DNA of 64,000 bases from a beta proteobacterium AAP99 (GTDB lineage: Bacteria > Pseudomonadota > Gammaproteobacteria > Burkholderiales > Burkholderiaceae_C): positions 186,001-250,000 of the forward strand of contig LJIA01000006.1 of NCBI GenBank assembly GCA_001295775.1. The letters run 5' to 3'. The notes beneath the pieces are model-generated. The model was not told the origin of the DNA, ran no database searches, and saw only the letters and a program-made list of their open reading frames with translations. Shown piece after piece: positions 33,189 through 42,578 of this stretch (positions within the stretch are counted from its first letter, which is position 1; the number at the start of each line of letters is the position of its first letter). Made by a program: the position numbers and the translations under genes.

Positions 33189-33965
33189 TTGCTTCGCTAC
33201 GCAAGCGCCCTGTTCATCTCGGATCTGCATCTCGACGCCGCCATCGTCGGCGCGGAGGCACAAGCCTCTGCAGCCAATCTGGCGGCGTTTGTGCGTCTGT
33301 GCGAGACGGATGCGCGACGACACGCGGCGCTGTTCGTTCTGGGAGATCTATTCGAAGCCTACGTGGGCGACGACGATCTTGCGCTCTACCCCGCCGTGGT
33401 TAGCGCGCTGCGCGAACTGACCGCGACCGGCTGCGCGCTGCACTTCATTCAGGGCAACCGGGACTTTCTGGTCGGCCCGGGCTTTGCGCAGGCTACAGGC
33501 GCCAGCCTGCTTGAGGACCCGAGCGTGATTGAGATCGCAGGCCGGCGCATCGGCATTGCCCATGGGGACGCCTGGTGCACCGACGACACGGCCTATCAGG
33601 CCTGGCGCAGCACAGCAAGAAATCCAGTCTGGCAAGCGGGCTTTCTTGCCAAGCCCGTGGCCGAGCGGCACGCGATCGCGCAAGGGCTGCGCATGCAGAG
33701 CGAAGCCGCAAAGCAGGGCAAGTCGATGGACATCATGGATGTGAATGACCAGGCCGTGCTCGCCAGCGCCGAAGCACTCGGTATCGACCTGTTGATCCAC
33801 GGCCATACGCATCGACCGGCGCGCCACGAGATGCCTCGCGCCGGCAAGCCCCCGCTGGTGCGGCATGTGCTATCCGACTGGCACATGGAAGCGCAGTCGC
33901 CACGCGGCAATGCGCTGCTGGCGGACGCGCAGGGCATTCGGTCGATTGCGCTGTCAGCGGCCTGA
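33189..33965 (+). CDS. lpxH: UDP-2,3-diacylglucosamine diphosphatase
   Basis: Metallophosphoesterase that makes lipid X in lipid A synthesis at the inner membrane. The 258 residues include the metal-binding motifs FISDLHLD, LGDLFEAYVGDDD, GNRDFLVG, IAHGDAWCTDD and HGHTHRPA. Translation seems to start at the TTG at 33189, just after the ppiB stop. No ATG precedes the first metal motif. It converges on cysE; a small GC hairpin (33957-33973) spans its stop codon. Confidence 0.95.
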   Translation: MLRYASALFISDLHLDAAIVGAEAQASAANLAAFVRLCETDARRHAALFVLGDLFEAYVGDDDLALYPAVVSALRELTATGCALHFIQGNRDFLVGPGFAQATGASLLEDPSVIEIAGRRIGIAHGDAWCTDDTAYQAWRSTARNPVWQAGFLAKPVAERHAIAQGLRMQSEAAKQGKSMDIMDVNDQAVLASAEALGIDLLIHGHTHRPARHEMPRAGKPPLVRHVLSDWHMEAQSPRGNALLADAQGIRSIALSAA

Positions 33966-33980
33966 ACGGCCGCAGGGCGC

Positions 33981-34724
33981 TTACTCGTCGATGTGACGCA
34001 TGTGCGCCTGCTCGGCAGGCGCCTCGCAGGGCACACCACTCTTTTCCAGCAGGCCGTACAGCTCTGCGATGCGCTTCTCCTGCGCCTCGACATGGTCTAC
34101 CAGCTGGTTGATGGCCTTGGAGACGGGATCGTCGCCCGTGGTGATGCCGTAGGCCGAGAAGCCGCCGGCCAGACCCGCGCCGGCCACATTGGCGTCATGG
34201 CTCGCATCCGCACCGGTGATCAGCTTGGCCGGAATGCCCACCGCCGTGGCTGCGGCCGGGACCGGCTTGACCACGACGGCATTGCTGCCGATGCGCGCGT
34301 TCGCGCCGACCGTAAAGCCGCCCAGCACCTTGGCACCCGCGCCGACGATGACGCCGGCCTCCAGCGTCGGGTGGCGCTTCACGCCCTTGTAGAGCGAGGT
34401 ACCGCCCAGTGTCACGCCCTGGTAGATGGTGCAGTCATCCCCGATCTCCGCCGTCTCGCCGATCACCACGCCCATGCCGTGGTCGATGAAGACACGCCGG
34501 CCGATCACGGCCCCAGGATGGATCTCGATGCCGGTGAACCAGCGGCCCAGGTGCGAGAGAAAGCGCGCCAGCCAGCGCAGGCCATGGGTCCAGCACCAGT
34601 GGCTGAGCCGGTGCATCCAGATCGCATGCAGGCCGGGGTAACACGTCAGCACCTCGAAGGGGCTGCGGGCGGCCGGGTCGCGTTCGAGGATGCAGCGGAT
34701 GTCTTCGGCGAGGCGAGCGAACAT
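33981..34724 (-). CDS. cysE: Serine O-acetyltransferase
   Basis: Makes O-acetylserine, the precursor of cysteine. The 247 residues have a helical N-terminus and then left-handed beta-helix hexapeptide repeats ([22 protein letters not shown], with the active-site His in the DHG motif). The C-terminal extension after residue 180 is longer than in short family members and ends in a coiled segment. It is the minimal beta-proteobacterial type with fewer N-terminal residues than the E. coli enzyme. Confidence 0.94.
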   Translation of the reverse strand: MFARLAEDIRCILERDPAARSPFEVLTCYPGLHAIWMHRLSHWCWTHGLRWLARFLSHLGRWFTGIEIHPGAVIGRRVFIDHGMGVVIGETAEIGDDCTIYQGVTLGGTSLYKGVKRHPTLEAGVIVGAGAKVLGGFTVGANARIGSNAVVVKPVPAAATAVGIPAKLITGADASHDANVAGAGLAGGFSAYGITTGDDPVSKAINQLVDHVEAQEKRIAELYGLLEKSGVPCEAPAEQAHMRHIDE

Positions 34725-34804
34725 GGGGGCTTTCAGTAGGAGCCTTGGATTCTATCGACGTGCCATGTGCCGGCAGATCGCAGAGCCCGCGCGAGCAGCA
34801 GGGG

Positions 34805-35635
34805 CTAAGGCTGCTCGTCTGCGCCGCGGCCCGGCTTGGATCGTGCCCGTGCAGCCTTCGGCTCGCGCATCTGTGCGGCGATGCCGCGCAGGATGTCGAT
34901 CTCCTTGCCCGTCAGCTCGGTGCGTGCAAAGAGGCTGGCCAGCCGCGGCATCAGGCGCTTGGGCACCGCCGGGTCGAGAAAGCCGATCGCGATCAGTGCC
35001 TGTTCGAGGTCCGTCAACATGCCTTGCACGGCGGCGTGTGTGGCCAGCGCATCGCGCTGCTCGGTCGAGGGCTCGCTGCTGGCATCGAGCGCGGCCATGC
35101 GCAGCTCGTAGCTCATCACCTGCACCGCCTGGGCGAGGTTCAGCGAGCCGTATTGCGGATCCGTCGGAATCTGGCAGGCCACCCGGCAGCGCAGCAGGTC
35201 TTCATTGGACAGGCCGGTGCGTTCCGGCCCGAAGACGAAGGCCACACGCGCTGCGCGGCCATCCGCAAGGCGTGCGCCAGCTTCGGCTGCAGCAACGCGC
35301 GGCTGGGTCTGCGGGCCGCTCCACTGGCGCGGCACCATGGCCATGGCCACGGTCCACTGCGCGTCGGCAAGCGCCTGGTCCAGTGAGTCAAAGACTCGCG
35401 CCGCGGCCAATACATCGAGCGCGCCGCTGGCAAACGCCAGTGCCTCGGGCTGCGCGCAGGCATCGGCAAATCGAGGCGAAACCACCCGCAAGTCACGCAG
35501 CCCCATGACCTTCATGGCGCGCGCGGTCGCACCAATGTTGCCGGGGTGGCTCGGACTCTGGAGCACGATGGCGACCTGGCTGAGCCAGGCCAGATCTTCG
35601 GGTGGCTTAAAATGCAAAGTCTGTTCTTTGTACAA
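34805..35635 (-). CDS. trmJ: tRNA (cytidine/uridine-32-2'-O)-methyltransferase TrmJ
   Basis: SPOUT methyltransferase modifying position 32 of tRNA. Motifs: QSPSHPGNIGATARAMKVMG, FGPERTGLSNEDL and the knot segment GSLNLAQAVQVMSYELRMA. The C-terminal helical extension (residues about 175-276) matches TrmJ. The start is unclear: the open frame begins with TTG at 35635, another TTG lies at 35617, and there is no ATG before the conserved domain. The upstream 17 bases are shared with the divergent suhB. Confidence 0.92.
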   Translation of the reverse strand: MYKEQTLHFKPPEDLAWLSQVAIVLQSPSHPGNIGATARAMKVMGLRDLRVVSPRFADACAQPEALAFASGALDVLAAARVFDSLDQALADAQWTVAMAMVPRQWSGPQTQPRVAAAEAGARLADGRAARVAFVFGPERTGLSNEDLLRCRVACQIPTDPQYGSLNLAQAVQVMSYELRMAALDASSEPSTEQRDALATHAAVQGMLTDLEQALIAIGFLDPAVPKRLMPRLASLFARTELTGKEIDILRGIAAQMREPKAARARSKPGRGADEQP

Positions 35636-35652
35636 GTTGATCGCGGATTGCC

Positions 35653-36597
35653 ATGCATCCCATGCTGAACACGGCCACCAAGGCCGCGCGCCGTGCTGGC
35701 GCTCTCATCAATCGTGCGTCGATGGACGTCGATTCCCTGCGCGTGGGTACCAAGGGACCGGGCGATTTCGTTACCGAAGTCGATCAGGCGGTGGAATCCG
35801 ACGTCATCAACACACTGCTTGAAGCTTATCCCCAGCACGGCATCACCTCCGAGGAGATCGGCCAGGCGGGCAACGCGAACTCGCCCTACCAGTGGTTCAT
35901 CGACCCGCTGGACGGCACCACCAACTTCATTCATGGCATTCCGCACTATGCCGTGTCGATGGCCATGAAGTACGAGGGCGAGACGCAGATCGCCCTGATC
36001 TACCAGCCTGCCACCAATGACCTGTACACCGCGGAGAAGGGGCGCGGCGCGGCGTTGAACAACCGCCGCCTGCGTGTCACGCGCCGCATGCGCCTGGCTG
36101 AAGCCCTTGTCGGCACGAGCTTTCGCAACCGCCGCAACGCCTCGTGGGATGCACTCATGAGCGCGCTGTCCGAGCTCTCGCTCACCACTGCCGGCGTGCG
36201 CCGCATGGGCAGCGCCTCGCTCGATCTGGCGCAGGTGGCTGCAGGCCGCCTGGACGCCTGCTACGGCGTCGGCCTGGGCAGCTGGGACATGGCTGCGGGC
36301 GCCCTGCTGGTATCCGAAGCTGGCGGCCTGGTGTCTGACCTGCACGGCGGCGACGACTTCATGGCCAAGGGCCACATCGTGGCCGGCAGCCCGAAGATCT
36401 TCCCGCAGCTCATGGCCAAGCTGGACGGCGTGGCCGCCAGCCTGAAGCTGCGCATGGCTGAAGGCGAAACGGCCCCGGCAGACGGCACGGAGAGCGCGGA
36501 GGCGGCGCCTGCGTCTGAAGCCGCACCGGTCAAGCCGAAGGTGCCACCGCGCCGCCTGGCGCGCAAGGCCACAGCAGGCAAGCCTGCTGCAAAGTAA
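35653..36597 (+). CDS. suhB: Inositol-1-monophosphatase (SuhB type) with basic C-terminal tail
   Basis: Mg-dependent phosphatase; in E. coli SuhB also joins the ribosomal RNA antitermination complex. The metal motifs [24 protein letters not shown] and [17 protein letters not shown] are intact. It is 314 residues, about 45 more than E. coli. The extra residues are an Ala/Glu then Lys/Arg/Ala tail ([19 protein letters not shown]). TTAAAAT (35608-35614) may be its -10 element, inside the divergent trmJ leader. Confidence 0.94.
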   Translation: MHPMLNTATKAARRAGALINRASMDVDSLRVGTKGPGDFVTEVDQAVESDVINTLLEAYPQHGITSEEIGQAGNANSPYQWFIDPLDGTTNFIHGIPHYAVSMAMKYEGETQIALIYQPATNDLYTAEKGRGAALNNRRLRVTRRMRLAEALVGTSFRNRRNASWDALMSALSELSLTTAGVRRMGSASLDLAQVAAGRLDACYGVGLGSWDMAAGALLVSEAGGLVSDLHGGDDFMAKGHIVAGSPKIFPQLMAKLDGVAASLKLRMAEGETAPADGTESAEAAPASEAAPVKPKVPPRRLARKATAGKPAAK

Positions 36598-36626
36598 GCC
36601 CGCTGTCCCGTTTCAACCCTGCAGCA

Positions 36627-39242
36627 GTGAGCGCGTCGAACGCGAACACCCCGGCTGACGCCCTGACCGGCGCCCTCGCCGGTCACACCCCCATGATGCA
36701 GCAGTACCTGCGCATCAAGGCGGACTACCCGCACACGCTCGTCTTCTACCGGATGGGCGATTTCTACGAGCTCTTCTACGGCGATGCCGAGAAGGCCGCG
36801 CGCCTGTTGGGCATCGCGCTCACCGCACGCGGCGCCTCCGGCGGCAAGCCGATCCCGATGGCCGGCGTGCCCTTCCACTCAGTGGACGGCTATCTGGCCA
36901 AGCTGGTGAAGATGGGGGAGTCCGTGGCCATCTGCGAGCAGCTGGGTGACCCCGCCACCAGCAAGGGCCCGGTGGAACGCAAGGTGGTGCGTGTGGTCAC
37001 GCCGGGCACCGTGACGGATGCCGGTGTGCTCGCCGATCGCAGCGACGTCTGGCTTCTGGCCGTCAAGACCGAGCGCGGCCGCACCGGTCTGGCGTGGCTG
37101 AACCTGGCCGCGGGTGAGCTGGTGGTGGCCGAAGAAGCCGCGGCCCAATTGCCGCAACTGCTCTTGCGCCGCCCGCCGGCCGAGCTGCTGGTGGCTGAAG
37201 GCAGCGTGGATGCCGAGCAGCAACCCATCTGCACCCGCCTGCCCGAGTGGCACTTTGACGGCGCCGAAGGCGCGCACGTTGCCGCGCGCCAACTCGGCGC
37301 CGCCAACCTCGCAGGGTTTGGTGCCGAGACCCTGAAGCTCGCCCACGGTGCCGCCGGTGCGGTGCTGACCTACGCCCGCCAGATGCACGGCCACGCACTG
37401 AATCACGTGCAACGCCTGCGGGTGGAATCAGCGGCCGGCTTCATGGTGCTGGACGAAGCCACCCGCAAGAACCTCGAACTCACCGAGACCCTGCGCGGCG
37501 AGCCCGCCCCCACCCTGTTGTCCACGCTGGATGACTGCGCGACCACCATGGGTGCCCGCCTGCTGCGCCAGTGGATTGCCAGCCCGCTGACGGACCGCGC
37601 CGCGGCGCTGGCGCGCATCGAGGCCGTGCAAGCCCTGCAGGGCGACAGTGCCGACACCCTGCGCGGCACGATGCACGCGCTGCCGGACATCGAGCGCATC
37701 GCCTCGCGCATCGGCCTGGCCACGGCGCGGCCGCGCGAACTGGCCGCTTTGCGCGACGCCCTGCCCCGGCTGCCTGAGATCGGCACGCAGCTGGCCGGGC
37801 TGGACGCTGCACTGCTGCGTGAAGCGCCTGCCGCGCTGCAACTGCCAACCGAACTGCTCGGCCTGCTCGCACGGGTTGCCGAAGAACCCGCCGCCGCCGT
37901 GCGCGATGGCGGCATCTTCGCCAAAGGTGCAGACGCCGAACTGGACGAACTGCGCGAGCTGGCCGAGAACACCAGCGGCTTTCTGCTCGCCATGGAAGCC
38001 CGTGAGCGGGAACGCACTGGCATTGCGAATCTCAAGGTCGAATACAACAAGGTCCACGGCTTCTACATCGAGATCACGGCGAGCGGCCTGGACCGCGTGC
38101 CGATCGACTACAAGCGCCGCCAAACCCTGAAGAACGCCGAGCGCTTCATCACGCCCGAACTCAAGGCCTTTGAGGACAAGGCGCTCTCCGCCCGCGACCG
38201 GGCCCTGGCGCGCGAAAAGCTGCTCTACGACCAGCTGATCGAAGCCCTGCAGCCGCACATCGGCGCGCTGCACACGGCGGCACGCTGCCTCGCGCAGGCG
38301 GACGTGCTGGCCGCCTGGGCGCGGCTGGCTGCCCGGCACGACTGGTGCCTGCCTGAATTGGTCGAAGAACCCGGCATCCGTATCGCGGCCGGCCGCCATC
38401 CCGTGGTGGAGCCGCGCGTGGAGCGCTTCACGCCCAATGACTGCCTGCTGTCAGACACCGACCGCATGAAGGTCATCACCGGCCCGAACATGGGCGGTAA
38501 ATCGACCTACATGCGGCAGGTGGCGCTGATCGTGCTGATGGCCTGGTGCGGCTGCCCGGTGCCTGCGCGCTCGGCCGTGATCGGGCCGGTGGACCGCATC
38601 TTCACGCGTATCGGGTCTTCGGATGACCTGGCCGGCGGCCGCTCGACCTTCATGGTGGAGATGACCGAGGCCGCGGTGATCCTGAACGCCGCCACGCCGC
38701 GCTCGCTGGTGCTGATGGACGAGATCGGCCGTGGCACCAGCACCTTCGATGGCCTGTCGCTGGCCTGGGCGATTGCGCGGGCGCTGGCCGCCCACAACCG
38801 CGCCTTTGCCCTGTTTGCGACGCACTATTTCGAGCTCACGCAGCTGGCTATCGACCTGCCCGGCGTGGGCAACGCGCATCTGGCGGCGGTCGAACACGCC
38901 CAGGGCGTGGCATTCCTGCATGAGGTGCGCGACGGCCCCGCGAGCCAGAGCTACGGCCTGGCGGTGGCCAAGCTGGCCGGCGTGCCTGGCAGCGTGATCA
39001 GCGCGGCGCGCGGCAAGCTGGCGCAACTGGAAGCCAGCGGCGTCACCACAAGCCAGCAGATGGACTTGTTCGCCGCGCCGGCTCCAGTCAGCCCGCTGGC
39101 GCCCGAACCCCGTGCCGCCGCAAGCGACGCCGAGGCCGCCGTGCTCCAACAGCTGCGCGCCCTGGATCTGGACAGTCTGTCGGCCCGCCAGGCGCTGGAG
39201 CTGCTCTACAGCCTGCGCGACGGACTCGGTCCGCGCGGCTGA
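36627..39242 (+). CDS. mutS: DNA mismatch repair protein MutS
   Basis: Recognises mismatches and recruits MutL. It has 871 residues. The mismatch wedge motif F-x-E is at 46-48 ([12 protein letters not shown]). Domains for the connector, lever and clamp follow. Walker A is [14 protein letters not shown], Walker B is [13 protein letters not shown], and the ATPase signature LFATHYFEL follows. The start codon is GTG at 36627, 29 bases after suhB. The clamp-binding C-terminus ends GLGPRG. Confidence 0.97.
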   Translation: MSASNANTPADALTGALAGHTPMMQQYLRIKADYPHTLVFYRMGDFYELFYGDAEKAARLLGIALTARGASGGKPIPMAGVPFHSVDGYLAKLVKMGESVAICEQLGDPATSKGPVERKVVRVVTPGTVTDAGVLADRSDVWLLAVKTERGRTGLAWLNLAAGELVVAEEAAAQLPQLLLRRPPAELLVAEGSVDAEQQPICTRLPEWHFDGAEGAHVAARQLGAANLAGFGAETLKLAHGAAGAVLTYARQMHGHALNHVQRLRVESAAGFMVLDEATRKNLELTETLRGEPAPTLLSTLDDCATTMGARLLRQWIASPLTDRAAALARIEAVQALQGDSADTLRGTMHALPDIERIASRIGLATARPRELAALRDALPRLPEIGTQLAGLDAALLREAPAALQLPTELLGLLARVAEEPAAAVRDGGIFAKGADAELDELRELAENTSGFLLAMEARERERTGIANLKVEYNKVHGFYIEITASGLDRVPIDYKRRQTLKNAERFITPELKAFEDKALSARDRALAREKLLYDQLIEALQPHIGALHTAARCLAQADVLAAWARLAARHDWCLPELVEEPGIRIAAGRHPVVEPRVERFTPNDCLLSDTDRMKVITGPNMGGKSTYMRQVALIVLMAWCGCPVPARSAVIGPVDRIFTRIGSSDDLAGGRSTFMVEMTEAAVILNAATPRSLVLMDEIGRGTSTFDGLSLAWAIARALAAHNRAFALFATHYFELTQLAIDLPGVGNAHLAAVEHAQGVAFLHEVRDGPASQSYGLAVAKLAGVPGSVISAARGKLAQLEASGVTTSQQMDLFAAPAPVSPLAPEPRAAASDAEAAVLQQLRALDLDSLSARQALELLYSLRDGLGPRG

Positions 39243-39339
39243 GCGCTTCGCCCGGTGGGGCAGACTGCGCCGAGGGTCGACGGGCTGGCTCGGCGCAGCT
39301 CAACATCGGCACACAGCACTGCCGACCCACAGCAAAAAT

Positions 39340-39435
39340 ATCATTTTCGGCCAGAAATTGAAAAGCGACTTTCCGCTTGTCAGCAGCCAATCTCGGCGCG
39401 ATTTAACTACAGATTAAATCATTTTCGGCCAGAAA
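39340..39435. repeat. Degenerate intergenic repeat, copy 3, with an 18-bp direct repeat
   Basis: ATCATTTTCGGCCAGAAA occurs identically at 39340-39357 and 39418-39435, a 78-base offset. Between them is GACTTTCCGCTTGTC (39368-39382), the outer part of the dispersed family. The interval is A/T-rich compared with its surroundings and fills the gap between the convergent mutS and the FKBP gene. It is the most diverged relative of the family. Confidence 0.7.
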
Positions 39436-39436
39436 A

Positions 39437-40021
39437 TCAGTGCAAAGTGCGCTTCAAAGTCCGAAATTGCAGGCCACCGCGCCGGGCAGCCTCCAGATCG
39501 TCTTCGTCATCGATCGCGTCGAACGCACCCTCCGCGTCAGCCTCCGGCTCGCCGATCGCCAGCACCTCGACCTCGAAGCGCAGCGCTGAGCCGGCAAAGG
39601 GGTGGTTGCCGTCCAGCACCACCGTCTCGCCCTGGATGTCGGTCACCGTCACCAGCACCGGCTCGGCGTCGGGATCATCGTCGTCGCTGCGTTCGATCTG
39701 GCTGCCGACCTCGATGTCCGGCGGCAGCAGCTTGCGGTCTTCGAGATAGACCAGCTCGGCGTCGTAGTCGCCAAAGTGGTCGGTCGGTTCCAGATAGGCG
39801 CTGACCGTATCGCCGACATGCTTGCCTTCGAGCAGGCCTTCGAGCTTCGGGAAGATCTCGCCGCCGCCCTGCAGGTAGGTGATCGGCCCGTCGGACTCGA
39901 TCACGAGCTCGTTGTCGGCGTCGTACACCTGAAGGCGCACGGTCACGGCCAGGCCGTTGCGGATGCTGTCGGAATCAGGCGCAGCGCCTGCGCCGGGGGT
40001 GTTGCCAGAGGATTGCGTCAT
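39437..40021 (-). CDS. FKBP-type peptidyl-prolyl isomerase, SlyD-like
   Basis: A 194-residue isomerase with an FKBP domain carrying an inserted chaperone flap. Key segments are GLAVTVRLQVYDADNELV, PITYLQGGGEIFPKLEGLLEG, the acidic EPTDHFGDYD, and the flap SDDDDPDAEPVLVTVTDIQG. Unlike E. coli SlyD it lacks a His/Cys metal tail; the C-terminus is acidic and then Arg/Leu/Lys. The start at 40021 was preferred, with a second ATG nine bases upstream. It is divergent from the oxygenase gene. Confidence 0.9.
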   Translation of the reverse strand: MTQSSGNTPGAGAAPDSDSIRNGLAVTVRLQVYDADNELVIESDGPITYLQGGGEIFPKLEGLLEGKHVGDTVSAYLEPTDHFGDYDAELVYLEDRKLLPPDIEVGSQIERSDDDDPDAEPVLVTVTDIQGETVVLDGNHPFAGSALRFEVEVLAIGEPEADAEGAFDAIDDEDDLEAARRGGLQFRTLKRTLH

Positions 40022-40085
40022 GCCCGGCATCGTACTGCCGCGCCTTGCCGGCAACGCCGCAAAACCCGCTTCCTATACTGGCCGG

Positions 40086-41357
40086 ATGCCTGCAAAACAA
40101 CCCACAAAACCCGCGGTAGCACGGCCGGCCAACCCCGCCCCGAAGCGGACCGCAAAGCAGCGCGCAAGCGCAACCCATTCAGGGGCCGCAGCGCCCGGAA
40201 ACGTGCTGGGCGGTTTCTCGCCGGCGCATTTCCTGCGCGAGTTCTTCCACCGCAAGCCCCTGCTGATCCGCCAAGCCATCCCCGGATTTACAGCACTCGT
40301 GGATGCACAGCGCATCGCCGAGCTGGCCGCCCGGCCGGAGGTCGAAAGCCGGCTGATCACCAACTTCGACGGCCAATGGCAGCTCAAGCGTGGCCCCATC
40401 AAGCGCCTGCCGCCCGCCGGCAAGCCGGACTGGACCGTGCTCGTGCAGGGCGTCAATCTGCATGAGGACGCCGCCCACGCGTTGATGCAGCGCTTTTCCT
40501 TCCTCGAACGCCTGCGCCTTGACGATCTGATGATCAGCCTGGCGTCCAAGGGCGGCGGCGTCGGGCCACACTTTGACAGTTATGACGTTTTCCTGCTGCA
40601 GGCGGCCGGGCGCCGCCGTTGGCGCATCAGCAGCCAGAAGGATCTCACGCTGGTGGAGGGCCTGCCGCTGAAGATTCTGGCCAAGTTCAAGCCCACCGAC
40701 GAATTTGTGCTCGAACCGGGCGACATGCTCTACCTGCCGCCCAGCGTGGCGCACGAGGGCGTCGCCCTGGACGACGGCTGCCTGACCTACTCGATCGGCT
40801 TTCGCACCGCCACGCACCAGGATGCGCTGGCCGAGTTCTACGAGAAGTTCGCCGAGAGCCTGGACATTCCCGGCCGCTTTTCCAACCTGCAGACCGAACC
40901 CACGCGCACACCCGGCAAGCTGCCGGAGCAGCTCGTCGCGGATCTGGCCGCGCTCGTCGACCAGCACCGGCCCACGCGCGAAGACCTCGTACTCTGGCTG
41001 GGCGAGTCACTCACCGAACCCAAGCCCAGTACGCCGTTCACACCCCAGCCCGGCAGCCTGAAGCGGGGTCTGAAGCTGGCACGGCAGACGGTGGCCAGCT
41101 ACAGCGGCCGCTGGTTCTTCATGAACGGCCTGAGCTGGGAGGTGAGCGGCAGCGATGCGAAGCTGCTGCGCCATCTCGCCGACACCAGCATGCTGGATGC
41201 GGCGCATTGGCAACGTGCCAGCAGCGCGCTTCAGGACCAATTCAACTACTGGCAGGAGATCGGATGGATTCAACCCCTCCCCTCGGCGGCCGCTCCGCAA
41301 GCGCCGCAGGCAACAGCCCAGGCGGCAAGCCGCAGCCCAGCACGCAAGACTGGCTGA
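40086..41357 (+). CDS. JmjC/cupin ribosomal protein hydroxylase, RoxA (YcfD) type
   Basis: Fe(II)/2-oxoglutarate oxygenase of 423 residues. The iron triad is His and Asp in GGGVGPHFDSYDVF and the second His in PPSVAHEGVALDD. The known homologue hydroxylates an arginine of ribosomal protein uL16. The N-terminal 40 residues are Lys/Pro/Ala-rich, and the C-terminal winged-helix segment ends FNYWQEIGWIQPLP followed by a low-complexity tail. The last 94 bases overlap the start of the next gene in another frame. Confidence 0.9.
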   Translation: MPAKQPTKPAVARPANPAPKRTAKQRASATHSGAAAPGNVLGGFSPAHFLREFFHRKPLLIRQAIPGFTALVDAQRIAELAARPEVESRLITNFDGQWQLKRGPIKRLPPAGKPDWTVLVQGVNLHEDAAHALMQRFSFLERLRLDDLMISLASKGGGVGPHFDSYDVFLLQAAGRRRWRISSQKDLTLVEGLPLKILAKFKPTDEFVLEPGDMLYLPPSVAHEGVALDDGCLTYSIGFRTATHQDALAEFYEKFAESLDIPGRFSNLQTEPTRTPGKLPEQLVADLAALVDQHRPTREDLVLWLGESLTEPKPSTPFTPQPGSLKRGLKLARQTVASYSGRWFFMNGLSWEVSGSDAKLLRHLADTSMLDAAHWQRASSALQDQFNYWQEIGWIQPLPSAAAPQAPQATAQAASRSPARKTG

Positions 41358-41809
41358 ACTGGTTTCGTGACGCGCTTGGCAGTGCGAGCAACGAGATCCT
41401 GATCTCGCTGGACTCGCCGAGCAGCTACGGATTTCTGGACAGTCCGGAGTTGATCCAGGCCTTGCGCGAGCGTCTGCGGGCCTGTCCACCCCTGCAGCTC
41501 AAGTTGATGGTGGATTCCGTCGAGCCCGTGCGCCGCGCCTGGCCCCGCTGGGCCGAAGCTGCGCGCTGGTACGCACACCAGATGCAGGCGCTGATCGTGC
41601 CTTCTGACCTGCCCCGCAGCTTCGAGCTGGTCGCGTTCGACAGGCGCATCGTGGGCTATGCGCCCTGGCCACAGTCCCAGGTGGCTGACCCCGGCCGATG
41701 GCGGCTGACGCAGACCAAGGGCAACCCCGCAGCGGTGACCGCGCTCGAAAGCACCGTGAGCGTGCTGGATCGAAGTGCGCAGGCGAGCTGGTCACCCCTG
41801 GGTTTGTAA
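41264..41809 (+). CDS. Hypothetical protein beside the RoxA-type gene
   Basis: A 181-residue protein of unknown function. The conserved-looking part runs from residue 28 (TQDWLNWFRDALGS) through ILISLDSPSSYGFLDSPELI and LKLMVDSVEPVRRAWPRW to DRRIVGYAPWPQSQ, giving an alternating strand/helix pattern that might be a degraded phospholipase D-like fold. No catalytic HKD motif is seen. The first 30 residues are Ser/Gly/Pro-rich and overlap the end of the oxygenase gene. It is probably translated with that gene. Confidence 0.75.
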   Translation: MDSTPPLGGRSASAAGNSPGGKPQPSTQDWLNWFRDALGSASNEILISLDSPSSYGFLDSPELIQALRERLRACPPLQLKLMVDSVEPVRRAWPRWAEAARWYAHQMQALIVPSDLPRSFELVAFDRRIVGYAPWPQSQVADPGRWRLTQTKGNPAAVTALESTVSVLDRSAQASWSPLGL

Positions 41810-42018
41810 CGAGCCGTTGCAGCGCAGCACGCAAGGAGTACGTCAGCCTGCGAGTGTTGGAACATACCCACTAGCACGGAAGGGCAGATGTAGAAAAGTT
41901 CCCTGATCTGGCGATATACTAGAGGGCTGGATAGGTTGCGGTTTGCGCGATGCAGCATCGAGTTCCTCGAGGTGCTCCATGCAGGGCGGCGCAGGGGTCG
42001 GGCCAACTCCTTGTTTGA

Positions 42019-42034
42019 TAATTACCGGTAATTA
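42019..42034. promoter_or_regulatory. 16-bp palindrome upstream of the Ala-rich lipoprotein gene
   Basis: TAATTACCGGTAATTA is a perfect palindrome centred 33 bases before the ATG. It could be an operator for a dimeric repressor or a UTR stem. The regulator is not evident. AAGGA (42049-42053) is a good ribosome-binding site for the gene. Confidence 0.55.
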
Positions 42035-42059
42035 CCAACTCGCTTTTAAGGAAGACACA

Positions 42060-42386
42060 ATGACCAAGTCTCTGCTCGTTGCTTCGATGCTGGCTGTGGC
42101 CCTGGCTGCTTGCGGCAAGAAGGAAGAAGCGCCTGCTCCCGCACCGGCTCCCGCCGCTGCACCCGCTCCGGCTCCTGCCGCTGCTCCGGCTGCCCCGGCT
42201 GCTGACGCCGCCAAGCCCGCTGACGCTGCTGCCGCTCCGGCCGCCGCTGCTGGCACCGCCGCTGACGCTGCTGCCACCGCCGCCAAGGACGCCGCTGGCA
42301 AGGCTGCTGACGCTGCCGCCACCGCCGCCAAGGACGCTGCTGGCAAGGCTGTTGACGCCGCCAAGGCCGCTACCGAGAAGAAGTAA
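42060..42386 (+). CDS. Ala-rich lipoprotein with tandem 15-residue repeats
   Basis: A 108-residue exported lipoprotein. Signal peptide MTKSLLVASMLAVALAAC, with the lipidated Cys at 18 and Gly-Lys-Lys after it. Residues 24-66 are an Ala/Pro linker. Then AADAAATAAKDAAGK occurs twice exactly (67-81, 82-96), followed by a partial third copy, predicted to be a long amphipathic helix. It ends in EKK. Short lipoproteins of this shape may act as murein-lipoprotein-like spacers; no function is proven. It has its own promoter region and terminator. Confidence 0.85.
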   Translation: MTKSLLVASMLAVALAACGKKEEAPAPAPAPAAAPAPAPAAAPAAPAADAAKPADAAAAPAAAAGTAADAAATAAKDAAGKAADAAATAAKDAAGKAVDAAKAATEKK

Positions 42387-42440
42387 TTCTCGCCAGCGTC
42401 TTGCGCTGAGGCTGGCTTCGCAGCTACCTCAGCAAAGCAA

Positions 42441-42468
42441 CAAAAGAGCCGGTTCGCCGGCTCTTTTG
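42441..42468 (+). terminator. Intrinsic terminator of the lipoprotein gene
   Basis: AAAAGAGCCGG (42442-42452), loop TTCG, CCGGCTCTTTT (42457-42467): a perfect 11-bp stem with a stable tetraloop. It lies 55 bases after the stop and can also serve the convergent MBL gene. Confidence 0.93.
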
Positions 42469-42578
42469 CGTTTCTGGCGCGGACTCTTGCACTGCTGAGC
42501 GATGTACCCGACGAGCAAACATCGACCGAGGCGGAGCGATCGCGCGGGGTAGCTACCCCGCGCCTGTCCAGGCGTCGC

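Noticed and set aside
35621..35636. CTGTTCTTTGTACAAG as a LexA box between trmJ and suhB
   Set aside because: The right half ends CAAG, not ACAG, so it fails the CTG-N10-CAG rule, and neither gene is a usual SOS member.
42258..42386. Tandem repeats in the lipoprotein gene as a CRISPR-like array
   Set aside because: The repeats are in frame, contiguous without spacers, and encode a helical protein segment.
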